A stretch of 64,000 nucleotides of DNA from Eragrostis nindensis (lineage: Eukaryota > Streptophyta > Magnoliopsida > Poales > Poaceae): positions 16,157 to 80,156 of the forward strand of contig JAAXCT010002338.1 of the NCBI GenBank assembly GCA_012490785.1, read 5' to 3'. Both the position numbers and the translations under genes were made by a program. Under the pieces are notes generated by a model that searched no databases, was not told where the DNA came from, and saw only the letters and a program-made list of their open reading frames with translations. Below are positions 49,163 to 60,976 of this stretch, piece after piece (the stretch's first letter is position 1; every line of letters begins with the position of its first letter).

Positions 49163-49279
49163 CAACTATGTTTCTGTTGCAAACTCGCACACTTGATGGT
49201 CTACTGTCCCACCTACAAAAACGAGAGATTGACCAAAGTGTTGGTAGATACAAGAGCTTCAGAGTCCCATATGGAGTGA
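49163..49279 (+). pseudogene. Relic of a third zinc knuckle and aspartic protease
   Basis: Downstream of the gag stop, a short frame reads a damaged knuckle (CFCCKLAHLMVYC) and then 'KVLVDTRASESHME' before TGA. The latter resembles the gypsy protease active site, where D-T-G-A-S is expected and Gly is replaced by Arg. This points to an ancestral gag-protease frame that has decayed. Confidence 0.6.
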
Positions 49280-50472
49280 AATGTTCAAAATCAACTCAAG
49301 CTCCCCAACCTTGAAGATGAAGACCCCACATGATCCTTTGGAACCCCGCTCAACATCTCTAGAAGGACGTCACCCCTCTCAATGATACGAGTGGTCACCA
49401 AGAAGTAATAGTAGTGCCTTGTAACCATGATAATGAAGTTGTACTGAAGATGTAAATCTGTTCGTGAGCAATAAAAGTGTCACTATTGCCATGAAGAATG
49501 TAGTTGCAAGCTACCCTCAAGAAAAGTGAAATACAATGATCATGTGATACACGTACTCGGATAACCCCAAGTATCAAGTTAGCAAAGCAAAACTGCTATA
49601 ACAAAGTGAAGAATGGTTTTCCTTTAACCGATCAAGTCATACGACCCTCTCGATTCTTTTTGGTCGACGGACTACTGATCGAGTTCTGATGATAATTAAA
49701 AAAAAAATGTCGATAGTTGGCCTACCCTTAAGCCTTAAACCTCGTTCGTAGTACGCTTACACATCAAACCACAACAAATAAATTGAATTGTTTGTGTGAT
49801 TCGATGACTTTATTTTGACTCTCTATTCTTTATGCATGTGTGCTCTTAACTCCCCTAAACATCACTGTAATAATAACAAAAGTTTAATAGTAGCCAGTTA
49901 CGAAAGCCCCTTCTAACCTATACCCAAACCCCCACCAAATAAACCAACTGCCCAAGAGTTCAGCTCAGAATCAAGCCAGTCAGGGGTAGAGCATAAAGAT
50001 AACCAAGAGTCACTGCATGACTGGAAAGTTTATAAGAAGCAGTACTGAGAAGGGTAAGATGTTAGTTTCACGTCAACAGCAAACATCAAAAAAAAAAAAA
50101 AGAAGAAGAAGAAGAAGGAAGAAGGCAACAGGAATTAATATTAAAGAGCTTACCCATTAAGGCAATGGAATATCTAGCTTAAAGTGTACAAATTGAAAAA
50201 GGCAATGACAAGGGCAGAACTGGATTTTCCTCTCATTCCTTGAAGTGAAGAATCATGTTGCCGATAGACAGAGCAGTGATATCAACACAACGACCATGAG
50301 TGTACCCCGAAGTAATCAAAGTGTTACCTACACCAGGAGTATGGACACATCATAACAGTCATCTTATGATCAGTTTTCTCACCAAAACCTTTTGTAATGG
50401 AAACTATCCTAGCGCACACAGAAATAAAACATGCAATGCTTCAGACCGTCTCCATGAGGAAAGAAGTATGCA
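49280..50472 (+). other. Element A internal remnant, left of element B
   Basis: No reverse transcriptase, RNase H or integrase motif recognised. A GAA-type microsatellite lies at about 50098-50120. The last five bases of the adjoining target (ACTGA, 50473-50477) were duplicated by element B. Confidence 0.6.
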
Positions 50473-50688
50473 CTGATGTTGGTCGTTTATACGCACCCAT
50501 TTTTATACCGCAAGTGGACGGTGTACATTGTAGCTTTTTCCCTCAGAGTATTCCAAGGATTATATCGAATCCACAGGGATCAGCAAGAGAACCGTGTTTA
50601 GGGTTTACTATTTCGTCTAACGAATCAATCCTAGCATGAAGTACACATTGCATATACAAGAGCATGAAAAAGGGTGAAAGTGAGGGTT

Positions 50689-50723
50689 GTGCCGGTCGGC
50701 ACGAGGGGTGTGCCGATCGGCAC
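50689..50723. repeat. Palindrome doublet (element B 3' LTR, TATA-distal)
   Basis: GTGCCGGTCGGCAC then GTGCCGATCGGCAC, 21 bases start to start. Confidence 0.97.
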
Positions 50724-51463
50724 AAGAGCTAAATTGTCCGAAGATTGCTTGAATGGCCTAAGGAACCTAATTAGATCACGGGGTAAGTTAGCCAAGTCTG
50801 CTAGTTGAGATCGTAACCAAAAAGCTTAATCAAATAGCATCATAAACGGAATTACTCAATTATTGATAACCGAAGATCGATAGGTTGAGACTCTTTTCCG
50901 ACGAGCCCTGTCACGACCAATCGCCGTAATCGGTAGCCTCTTCCTACTCTACACCTCATCTCAAGGATCATCGCGTATGCATTAGCGGCTGTTGAGGTAC
51001 AGAGACAACGTGCAATTATGGCGCATTACAAGATCCCGATATTACCTTAACCACAATGGAGATAGTGAGAGAACGAATCTTGTCACTTCTTTTTGCCACC
51101 ACAATCAAGATAACATCTAATACTTAGTCGTCACTAAGCGTAGGAACAAGCACATGTAAAGACCATAAAATCCAGGCAATCAATAATCAAAACCATTCAT
51201 CCACATATTCAACCATACTTTGATAATACATAGTGCAAGATACATCACCATCTAGTCAGCCTACCTTGATGGATCACCTCTTCAACACCAGTGGTTCTTG
51301 ATCTAACAACTAGAGAACATGAAGAACGGGGCAAAGCCCCGGTGGCTCTAAACTTACTAGCTGTGTTGTCCCTCTGGCGGCCGATCTCTAACCCTAGGGC
51401 GTCCCATGGGTTATATATACAGTGGGGAGGCGTTTGGAGGCGAAAAGAACCAATTCTAAGTCG

Positions 51464-51498
51464 GTGCCGGTCGGCACCAAGGGTGTGCCGATCGGCAC
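51464..51498. repeat. Palindrome doublet (element B 3' LTR, promoter-proximal)
   Basis: GTGCCGGTCGGCAC then GTGCCGATCGGCAC, 21 bases apart. The near edge is 43 bases upstream of the minus-strand TATA box. Confidence 0.97.
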
Positions 51499-52231
51499 GA
51501 CTCGTTTCCAGTTCGGACTCGATTTTCCTTTTCGCAGCTCCGCCTTCCATAGGTCATATCTCCACCGTCCGGAGTCCAAACGAGGCAAACTCGGACTCTA
51601 TCTCGTAGCCCTCGAAAAGATCTACAACTTTGGTATTCATTGGATCTCCAGATTCGGCCGTCTTGGTTCCCAAATATGCGATGCCAAAATATCTGTCTCC
51701 TCTGCGCAGGTTTCCTTGCGGGGCCCATATCTTCTAGCTCCAGAATCCAAACGGGACAATCCATATGTGTTCCGGAAAGCTCTCGACGAGATCTACAACT
51801 TTCCTTTACATTGGATTCCCATTAGAGCACGTCTTGAACTCGAAATCCGCGTGACAATACAGTGCTGTTTCTGGACTGCGCGAATTGATCTTTCCTTCCG
51901 GATAAACCTTCTAGAAATCCTTAGGCATTGGGCCACGACCTTGGGCTTGCATGTTGGGTTCCATGGACGTCCAGAGGTGTCTTGTAGGTGCCATGGGCTA
52001 GTGGGAAGCCCTCCTTGCATGGCGAGTCGGGCTTCATTTCGATACTTCTCATATAAGAGCCATTTTGTCGTCTTTTCACCTGTTTCTGCAATATAGCACT
52101 AAAACGACACTACATGTGGAATTCATCAAGGTTAGAGGTAAAACACATAATTATGATGAGAATATGGAGGAATATGGTACGATGTTGGTGGTTTTTGGGC
52201 ATATAAAAGAGGTACTTAGAAACCACCAACA

Positions 52232-52266
52232 GCTCCCCCATGCTTAAACCTTTGCTCGTCCTCGAG
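52232..52266 (-). other. Element B polypurine tract and conserved neighbour
   Basis: Minus strand reads ...TTTAAGCATGGGGGAGC directly before the 3' LTR. The same motif recurs inside the element at 53055-53086 and 54294-54318. Confidence 0.85.
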
Positions 52267-53209
52267 TAAATAAATCACTTTACCCTCTCAAGGAGAGATC
52301 AGCGTTGCAGTCATGTCATCTTCACTTGCATTCATCAAAACACATGCATATCCAACCCGCTTTAAGAGTATAGCACAAAAGTTTAATATTGCACCAATTC
52401 TACTACTCAAAGATACTAGTGGGGACAGATTATGACTTAGAACCGACCACAATGATCAAATAAAGTAGCTTCAACTCTCAAAGCAGATTACTCCTCAAAC
52501 TAGGCCTTAAGATGATAAAGTTTTTCAAAAATTCAGTCTCATTCATCCAAACAAAACACTCTCTTGCAAAGAATCAAGACAACACTCATCTCACAAATCT
52601 CACAAGCCAAACAACTAGAAGTGATCCTATCTACAATTATTTAGTGGAAGGCTTTATGTGTAGCTTGGTAGGAAAACAACTAGCAAAACAATGTAACTTA
52701 GAATATTGTCAAATCAAGAGATAGTTCTACTTGGTTTTACAGAGACTTGTCAAAAAGGCCATTGGAATAACATGATGAAAGAGAGGAAAACACACGCTTT
52801 AGAAAGGTGGACATGTGCAAATGGCAAAGAATGATCTCAAGACACAAATGAAGTTCTCAAAATCGGATTGCACATGGTTGGAAGGATAGAGTTTCAGCCA
52901 ATTGAATGCACTTACTTGAATATGATGGTTTTATGCACAATCTTCTATGAAGTCCACTCTTGCAACTTGATATAACACTATAAACAATCTTGATCTTCCA
53001 TCAACAATCTTTGAAGTCCATTAACTAGTGCTTCGGAATGTAGATGACGATCCACTCCCCCATGCTTAAACGATGCTCGTCCCGAGCATATAGGAAGTGG
53101 AAAAAGAAAAAGCACTAGTTAATCCTTTTATTTCTTCTCCTTGACTGTCTGAAACACATATACTTGATTTCTGGAGATAACAGGGGGCTTTTCGCTGATT
53201 TTGTACTTT

Positions 53210-53243
53210 GTGCCGGTCGGCACGAATTTGTGCCGGTCGGCAC
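53210..53243. repeat. Palindrome doublet (element B interior)
   Basis: Two GTGCCGGTCGGCAC copies, 20 bases apart. Confidence 0.97.
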
Positions 53244-54359
53244 GAACCCAACTTTTCTCCGTTTTCGCCTCAAATTGATCCTTTGCGCTTCAGAAAGTCT
53301 TCAGAGGTGTTTGGTGATGAAAATCTTCGTCTTGAGCAAGATATCTTGATAATTTGTGCATAAAACCATAGAAATAGTGCAACGGCTCGACGAGAAACTC
53401 ATATCATAGGTTGTGGACAAGGATTGGACAACACCAAAAGAAATATGGGTTTACAGGTGGGAATATTCAGCGAAGTATGCACACATTCCAGAGTAGAATA
53501 GGCAATGCTGAATATGAATAAGGCTAGAAAACAAGTGATAGTTACGCAAACGGAATGGCCAGCTTCTAAGTCTCATACCAAAAGAACACAAACTTGACCA
53601 ACTCACCAAATTACATGTTGCAATCTACAGGTTTATCATATAGGTGTAGCATATTTGGCTTTGGTAGGTATGATCAATGCAAGAGAGCAATATTTGCAAG
53701 GATTAGAGACATAAGACATTATAGTTTTCCAAAAATTAGTAAGGACTCAAGCTATGTTGGAGTTTTCTTTTTAGAGAGCAAAGCATGTTGTCATGAAGAA
53801 CAATTCAATCATATGGGGTCTCTATCAAATCATCTGTCAACAAACACCACCACTAAAGCAAATAGAGTTCATAGAATTGGTGCTTAGTTCAAGTTCATTA
53901 AAATTCAGCGGGGGACAATTATATGCAACGAGTCATACATGCAAGTTCCAACAACAATAGCAACTTTCATCATATCTCGAGCAAGGTCATCATCATAATC
54001 ATGCATTATTTTGAGTGAAAGCACAAACACATAGACGGTGATGATACAAGCCAGCTCCCCTAGATAGAGTAATGACATTTGGTCACCCTAAGGTAGCTAT
54101 TAGGGATATGTCATTGTCCATTCTAAATTCTAAGTGGCAAATTACAAACAACGAGAAGGGTACCACACCATAAAAGAAAGCAAAACCCAAGTTGATAGCA
54201 AAGGCAAGAGCAGCGAATGAGAAGAGAATAGGATTAGAGAAGAGAAGGAGCAAAGAGATGTTACCGTCCTTTGGTGAATTGAAGTTCAGCGTGCTTCCCC
54301 CATGCTTAAGATGTTGCTGAATTGCATGAGAGAAGCTTGACAGCACGGGCAACAGCGGA

Positions 54360-54414
54360 GTGCCGATCGGCACACAGAGGTGCCGGTCGGCACAGGGTTG
54401 GTGCCGGTCGGCAC
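54360..54414. repeat. Palindrome triplet (element B interior)
   Basis: GTGCCGATCGGCAC at 54360, GTGCCGGTCGGCAC at 54380 and 54401. Spacings are 20 and 21. Confidence 0.97.
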
Positions 54415-55371
54415 ACTCCACCTCGGCATCGTTTTTAGATTTTCAACTCGATCATCGCCTCGTAGCTGCTGTCCCATTGCTCCCTCTTGTTCATGCGGCT
54501 GTTTCTCCTCAATTCCTTCAACTCCCTTCTTATGAGATCGATTCTTTCATTCCTGCAAAACAATTGAAGCACACATACCACCCCAGAGGTGATGGTCGGG
54601 AGTAGAGGAATACCTACCAGCTAACAACAACTTCAAAGTTCCACTTGTGTCAATTTGATTCTAGTAGAGAAAAGAAAACAAAATCCTAATGGGTGTACGT
54701 GTGTGCACAAGTGTGGATGCATGAAGTTAAAAACACAATGCTAGCAAGCAAGCAAGACCATAACAATGTTGATCAGCATTTTGTCTAAACACCATGCTCA
54801 CACAAAAATGCTAAAAGAATGTGCATGCATACACAATTCTAGAGACATAAGTTACTCATTATTTAGTCTTGAAACAATGCTATCAAAGTGAAGAAAAAGG
54901 TTTTGAAGTTAGCAACGAAAGCTAGAGGCGTGGAAGCAACACAAGAGCAATGTTTACACCTAGCTCTAAGCACCATGCTTACAACTAGATTGCTAGCAAT
55001 CTAAACGAAATTCTTTAACAACCAACGTCTAAACACCATGTTCATGACTTAGCCATTGCAAAACTCCGCTGGATTAGAAAGATAGCGCATTGAAAAAGAG
55101 TAGCAATCAACCAATGCAAATGATGCAAAACATAGCAATGCAAATTAACTATCCAATGTTGTTCAACAAACAAGTATAAACACCACGTTTACACCTACAT
55201 TTGCTAGAGAGAGTGTATACAAAGCCAATTAAGTGCTCATTGGAGAGTTCAAAGCAAGCTATTATGAGTGATGAAGTGAATATGAATATGCAAAGTCAGA
55301 GGCTAGTGCGAAATAAATAAAAACATGTTAGGCGGCGTCGATGGAATGCTTAGAAAAGCATTTGGGCATTT

Positions 55372-55407
55372 GTGCCGATCGGCACATGGGGTCGTGCCGA
55401 TCGGCAC
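55372..55407. repeat. Palindrome doublet (element B interior)
   Basis: Two GTGCCGATCGGCAC copies, 22 bases apart. Confidence 0.97.
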
Positions 55408-57312
55408 ATGGGGTCTTGGCTCTGGTATCTTATGAAAATGAGTGGAGGAAGGCTTAGGTAGGCTGAAATCAGATGGTTAAATGCATGCAGGCGGAAAAAT
55501 TATGCAAATACAAAAACAAAGCAAGTGCTCACAAATTATGCATGCAGTGAATGATTTTTGCAAATACTCACATAATGATGGTGATCTAAAAAGAAAAAGT
55601 TAAACTAGAACAAATTAGACACAAGTGAACCAATTGAGTTGGGTAAAGCTCACATCAAAGCAAAAACTCTAGGTTGCCCTCCTAGCAGCACTAAACAATC
55701 CACACAAAAGACTCAAAAACAACGGGTTGCCTCCCGAAAAGCGCTTTAGTTATAGTCGAATAGCTAGACTTCTTACATACCTGATTGTCGCGAAGCCATG
55801 GTTCTTGGTGTAAGATCCCAATGATATCCATGCAGCTTGTACTATGCAAACTTCGTCGTGGTTGACTCATAGCCCGTCTTTATTGTGTTGCATATTGCTC
55901 AATGTGTGTAGATGATATAATGCTCTTGAGTCTTCAATCTTGTTCAACTTCTGATCATTTGCTCACGGGAGAATCGCTCAAGCTATTTTCATTGTTGTCA
56001 TCTTCGTCTCCTTCCTTAATCTTGCCATTGATAATCTGCAGCTCCTGTTCCTTCTGAATTTCGTGTCACCAACAGAATGAAACAGGTTCTAAAACCTGTA
56101 CCATAACGTAGGTAGCAAAAATATCTTTCCAACGAGTGCTCATACACCTCAAACGGATTCCGTATGAAGGACTTATGAGTTTTTTACTCCAAGGCTGCGT
56201 GCTGTTTGAAAATCTGACAGCTCGCGCAGCGTCCAATGATTAGCTCATAAATCCTTGTAGAAACATCCAAATCCAGCACCGTTTGATGTGTTGGAAAGAA
56301 GACTTGAAGCTCTATCCAGATATAAAAGTTTCATATATTGATCAGCTCGGAGAACTTACAGAATTACCAATGATTTCAGCTTCTTGCTTCGTCTTCCGGA
56401 GAATCTTGACGACTTCATCTTTTCAAGCATCGGAGCATGTGTCGGCTTGTCCTATGACTTGTGAATCTTGATCAATGTTGCACCAGCAAAGTATGATGAT
56501 GTAGAGTCGATGCAACTTCTCAAAACTTGCCCATTGATCCACCAAGTTGACGGGAGAAAAATTCCGAAGAAATCTGCCATGTCCTGTTCCAGCCGACGAC
56601 TTATTTGTGCTTTTCTGCTGCGACCAGGAGGAATTAGAGGCTGAAACCTGTGCCATTGCGTCGGGCATCAAATTATCTTTCCAACGAGTACTCGTGCGTC
56701 CTCATCGGACTCCGTATGAGGGAGATATGGCCGTTTTTCTGAAGGTATGTCAGGCTGTCTCGCGATGAATCCGAATTGAATTCAAACTTCCAAATATTCA
56801 AACTCCGTGTTTGGAACGACTTGAATCCGTGTCAATCATCAAAAGGAAGTCTTCTAAATGTTGGAAACCCAGAGATCACGTGGATATTGGACTTTAATTC
56901 CATATTTGACTCAAACTTCCAATCGTTTGCATCTCTCGCGAAATATCCAAACAGCCTGCGCAGCATCTCGTATTTTGGCCATAAATCCTTGTAGGAAGCT
57001 CCAAATAATGCGAGACTTGAACCGTTGGAAACTAGACTTGATGCTCTTTCAGAATATCAAATTTGTAGGCCTTGCAATCCTCTGTACTGACGTGCACACC
57101 TCCGGAAAGTCAGCAAACAGAATAACAACTCATGATCAAGAATTTATCCACCATGCCTTCAATGTTATCAATTGAAATCCTCGATCTTCATGGTAAATAG
57201 CCCTCAATCTTCTCTCCCATTACCTATTGCTGTAAACAAGCCAAATCTTCGCAGAGCATTAGTTAAAAAAAATTATTGACACACAAGAGCGTACCTCCTC
57301 TCGAGCAGTGTG

Positions 57313-57347
57313 GTGCCGATTGGCATGGGCGTTGCACCGATTGGCAC
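57313..57347. repeat. Decayed palindrome doublet (element B, near primer site)
   Basis: GTGCCGATTGGCAT and GCACCGATTGGCAC, 21 bases apart. CpG-type decay is visible in the arms. Confidence 0.85.
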
Positions 57348-57550
57348 TAGCGAGTCTTTCATGGAGAGGGGCTCCATAGCAGATGATGGGCCACTAACAA
57401 AGTTAGCACCTACTGCTATGGAGGTTGTGTGCCTAGCCTTGTACCTGTTTTCAATGGACACACAAACAAAGAAAAACAGGGCATATGCAATAAAAAGATA
57501 TAGGATTAGTTCGATAAACTAGATAGATCGCCCTAGGTTCGAGTTGCCGA

Positions 57551-57568
57551 TCCCCGGCAACGGCGCCA
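57551..57568 (-). other. Primer-binding site of element B
   Basis: Minus strand TGGCGCCGTTGCCGGGGA, the primer-site sequence typical of Athila-like and many grass gypsy elements, 10 bases from the 5' LTR. Confidence 0.92.
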
Positions 57569-57790
57569 GAAAAAGCCTTGTTGGTCGTTTATACGCACCC
57601 ATTTATATACCGCAAGTGGACGGTGTACATTGTAGCTTTTTCCCTCAGAGTATTCCAAGGTTTATATCGAATCTACAGGGATCAGCAAGAGAACCGTGTT
57701 TAGGATTTACTATTTCGTCTAACGAATCAATCCTAGCATGAAGTACACATTGCATATATAAGAGCATGAAAAAGGGTGAAAGTGAGGGTT

Positions 57791-57825
57791 GTGCCGGTCG
57801 GCACGAGGGGTGTGCCGATCGGCAC
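57791..57825. repeat. Palindrome doublet (element B 5' LTR, TATA-distal)
   Basis: Same as 50689; 21-base spacing. Confidence 0.97.
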
Positions 57826-58562
57826 AAGAGCTAAATTGTCCGAGATTGCTTGAATGGCCTAAGGAACCTAATTAGATCACGGGGTAAGTTAGCCAAGTCT
57901 GCTAGTTGAGATCGTAACCAAAAAGCTTAATCAAATAGCATCATAAACGGAATTACTCAATTATTGGTAACCGAAGATCGATAGGTTGAGACTCTTTTCC
58001 GACGAGCCCTGTCACGACCAATCGCCGTAATCGGTAGCCTCTTCCTACTCTACACCTCATCTCAAGGATCATCGCGTATGCATTAGCGGCTGTTGAGGTA
58101 CAGAGACAACGTGCAATTATGGCGCATTACAAGATCCCGATATTGCCTTAACCACAATGGAGATAGTGAGAGAACGAATCTTGTCACTTCTTTTTGCCAC
58201 CACAATCAAGATAACATCTAATACTTAGTCGTCACTAAGCGTAGGAACAAGCACATGTAAAGACCATAAATCCAGGCAATCAATAATCAAAACCATTCAT
58301 CAACATATTCAACCATACTTGATAATACATAGTGCAAGATACATCACCATCTAGTCGGCCTACCTTGATGGATCACCTCTTCAACACCAGTGGTTCTTGA
58401 TCTAACAACTAGAGAACATGAAGAACGGGGCAAAGCCCCGGTGGCTCTAAACTTACTAGCTGTGTTGTCCCTCTGGCGGCCGATCTCTAACCCTAGGGCG
58501 TCCCATGGGTTATATATACAGTGGGGAGGCGTTTGGAGGCGAAAAGAACCAATTCTAAGTCG

Positions 58563-58597
58563 GTGCCGGTCGGCACCAAGGGTGTGCCGATCGGCAC
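58563..58597. repeat. Palindrome doublet (element B 5' LTR, promoter-proximal)
   Basis: Same as 51464; 21-base spacing. Confidence 0.97.
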
Positions 58598-59310
58598 GAC
58601 TCGTTTCCAGTTCGGACTCGATTTTCCTTTTTCGCAGCTCCGCCTTCCATAGGTCATATCTCCACTGTCCGGAGTCCAAACGAGGCAAACTTGGACTCTA
58701 TCTCGTAGCCCTCGAAAAGATCTACAACTTTAGTATTCATTGGATCTCCAGATTCGGCCGTCTTGGTTCCCAAATATGCGATGCCAAAATATCTGTCTCC
58801 TCTGCGCAGGTTTCCTTACGGGGCCCATATCTCCTAGCTCCAGAATCCAAACGGGACAATCCATATGTGTTCCGGAAAGCTCTCGACGAGATCTACAACT
58901 TTCCTTTACATTGGATTCCCATTAGAGCATGTCTTGAACTCGAAATCCGCGTGACAATACAGTGCTGTTCCTTCCGGATAAACCTTCTAGAAATCCTTAG
59001 GCATTGGGCCACGACCTTGGGCTTGCATGTTGAGTTCCATGAACGTCCAGAGGTGTCTTGTAGGTGCCATGGGCTAGTGGGAAGCCCTCCTTGCATGGCG
59101 AGTCGGGCTTCATTTCGATACTTCTCATATAAGAGCCATTTTGTCGTCTTTTCACCTGTTTCTGCAATATAGCACTAAAACGACACTACATGTGGAATTC
59201 ATCAAGGTTAGAGGTAAAACACATAATTATGATGAGAATATGGAGGAATATGGTACGATATCGGTGGTTTTGGGCATATAAAAGAGGTACTTAGAAACCA
59301 CCACAACTGA

Positions 59311-60160
59311 GAATCAAGGAATTGAAGTTTCGAGAAACTAAGACTCCTTATCTCTACAGACCTTGATAAAGATATGTGGTATTGGAAACAAAGTATCATG
59401 AACCTGAAATAGCAAGAGTTTATGAGACCACCACAAGAGAGAATTAGTATGAAGAATAGTGACGACCTGTATGGTTTCTTAGTCCTAATCTGGACAATCA
59501 GAAAAGCAACTTACACATTCTTGGACGATGTTGACTATTTTGTTAAAAGAACACAACAAGAGAATTTACTATATAACTCTGAAGAAACCTTGGAAGGCCC
59601 ACCCTTGAGGATAAATTTTGGAAAAGAAGTGTCTTGCATGATAGAGTGCACAAGCCACTGAGGAGTACCAGTGTTGCACAAAAAAAAAAAAGAAAAAAAT
59701 AACTGCTGAAGTCAGTCAATGTGCCATTCCATGAAATCTAAAGTTTCGGATCAACAGCCTCACAGAAGAAAGGTTATAGAGACAAGCTACTGACCATGCG
59801 ACCCGACAACAAGGACTCAGGATAACAGTAATACCCCAAGTTAAAACTCTTTTAAGTGGGGTAGGACCTTTCGTCAACAAACCCAACAACCATGAAACCA
59901 AAACCTTAGGCCTCTTATCTTATGTTAGAGCAACTGACATTCGAAGACTCCCAGAAGCAAGAAGCTCTGCCACTCCTATCTACAGTACCAAGGACTTATA
60001 CGATGAGGAGAATCTGCCATCGAAGGTACAGCACCATGAAGTCCCTGACGAAATTTTGGATGTTACCACCGTCAAGCAAGAAGCCGCAAGAGAAAGCTCT
60101 ACACCGCCCGATAGATCGTTCGAATCTCGAGGACGAGATTCCTTTTAAGTGAGGTAGATT
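59311..60160 (+). other. Element A internal remnant, right of element B
   Basis: Continues element A. Short frames only. The last coding-like stretch 'SFESRGRDSF' followed by TAA and a purine-rich GTGAGGTAGATT just before the 3' LTR resemble the pol end and PPT of chromovirus elements. The PPT is degenerate. Confidence 0.65.
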
Positions 60161-60976
60161 TGTAACACCCGAAAATTTGAAACCAAATAAAAATCACTCA
60201 AAATTTAAATTTTTCCTAACTCTTACCTTTTCATCGAATTTTCAAAATAAAGTTTGACTAAACTAATGCAAATTAGAACTAGAAGTGGGAATTTTTTAAA
60301 TATAAAATAAGTGCTCAAGTGTTTGTTCCCCTTTTCTCTTTATTTTCATTTTCTCCGGTATTTGATTCGCTTTCAAATCTAACTTTCGAATTCAAATCGT
60401 TTTTAATTTAAATTCCTGGAAATGTTTAAACCTTTCCCTCTCTCCTCCTTTCGTTCTGGACCGCTTCTTCCCCGGCCCACTCCCCCTTCTTCTCCCAGCC
60501 CACTCCGCCTTCTTCTTTCTTCGCCCACCCAGCCCGTCCCCCAGCCCGCCGAAGCCGCATCTTCCTCCTCCGACCGCCGCAGCTTTCCCCGCCGCGTGGC
60601 GCACGCCGTGCCGCTGCCCCCACAGGCCGCCCCGCACGCCGTCCCGACGCATCCTGTCGCGAATCCCTCCCCTCCGCCCCACGACGCCGAGCCCCGCCTC
60701 AAAAGCAGCAGCGCGCATGCTGCCCCTGCCGCTCGCTGCCACTGCCTTCGCTTGCTCGCCGCCACCTCGCCGAGCCGTCCTCTCAAGCGCCGCGCGTGCC
60801 ACCTTTTCCCACGCCCGGCTACCCCGCCCCCGCGAGCGCCGTGCCTGTCTTTTATGACGCCGCGCAGCCGCCGCCTTTTTCACCATGACCATGGACGCAC
60901 CCAAGATCCGACTCCCGACCGCGCCACTCCCCCGGGCTCCCCCTCTCTCCTTCCACCTATAAAACGGATGCGCGAT
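60161..60976 (+). mobile_element. Element A 3' LTR, first part
   Basis: TGTAACACCCGAAAATTTG start, matching 43532-44309 with several indels in the GC-rich part. That is more divergence than between the LTRs of element B, as expected for the older host element. It is cut after the TATA box (near 60957) by element C. The remainder lies beyond the window. Confidence 0.88.

Larger units (their letters stand above)
50478..52231 (-). mobile_element. Element B 3' LTR
   Basis: 1754 bases. On the minus strand it starts TGTTGGTGGTTTCTAAG and ends CGACCAACA. The likely minus-strand TATA box, GTATATATAA, is at 51411-51420. Two palindrome doublets lie at 50689/50710 and 51464/51485. Two related modules containing 'GATCTACAACTTT' (near 51619 and 51790) repeat within it. 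Confidence 0.93.
52267..57550 (-). other. Element B interior without recognisable genes
   Basis: Only short frames on either strand. It holds palindrome doublets at 53210/53230, a triplet at 54360/54380/54401, and doublets at 55372/55394 and (decayed) 57313/57334. It also holds PPT-like copies at 53055 and 54294, a 'GGGTTGCCTCCCGAAAAGCG' motif near 55725 known to me from other grass gypsy interiors, and 'CCGTATGAGGGAGATATGG'-type modules at about 56150-56180 and 56690-56740. Confidence 0.7.
50478..59305 (-). mobile_element. Element B: complete non-autonomous gypsy-like LTR retrotransposon
   Basis: Two LTRs (TGTTGG...CCAACA type) enclose 5.35 kb and are bordered by the target duplication ACTGA (50473-50477 and 59306-59310). 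The primer-binding site and polypurine tract both lie on the minus strand, fixing the orientation. The interior has only short frames and no gag, protease, reverse transcriptase or integrase, so mobility must come from a helper. The LTRs are very alike, differing by a 23-base deletion and scattered single changes, which suggests a fairly recent insertion. It sits inside element A. Confidence 0.93.
57579..59305 (-). mobile_element. Element B 5' LTR
   Basis: 1727 bases, nearly identical to the 3' LTR except for a 23-base loss near 58970, one base missing at its outer end, and scattered changes. Minus-strand TATA box at about 58510-58520. Palindrome doublets at 57791/57812 and 58563/58584, the second again 43 bases upstream of the TATA. 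Confidence 0.93.

Noticed and set aside
51422..52096. 224-residue frame in element B LTR
   Set aside because: LTR noncoding sequence. The 5' LTR copy has deletions that alter the frame, and the VPIGT-like repeats are readouts of the palindrome doublets.
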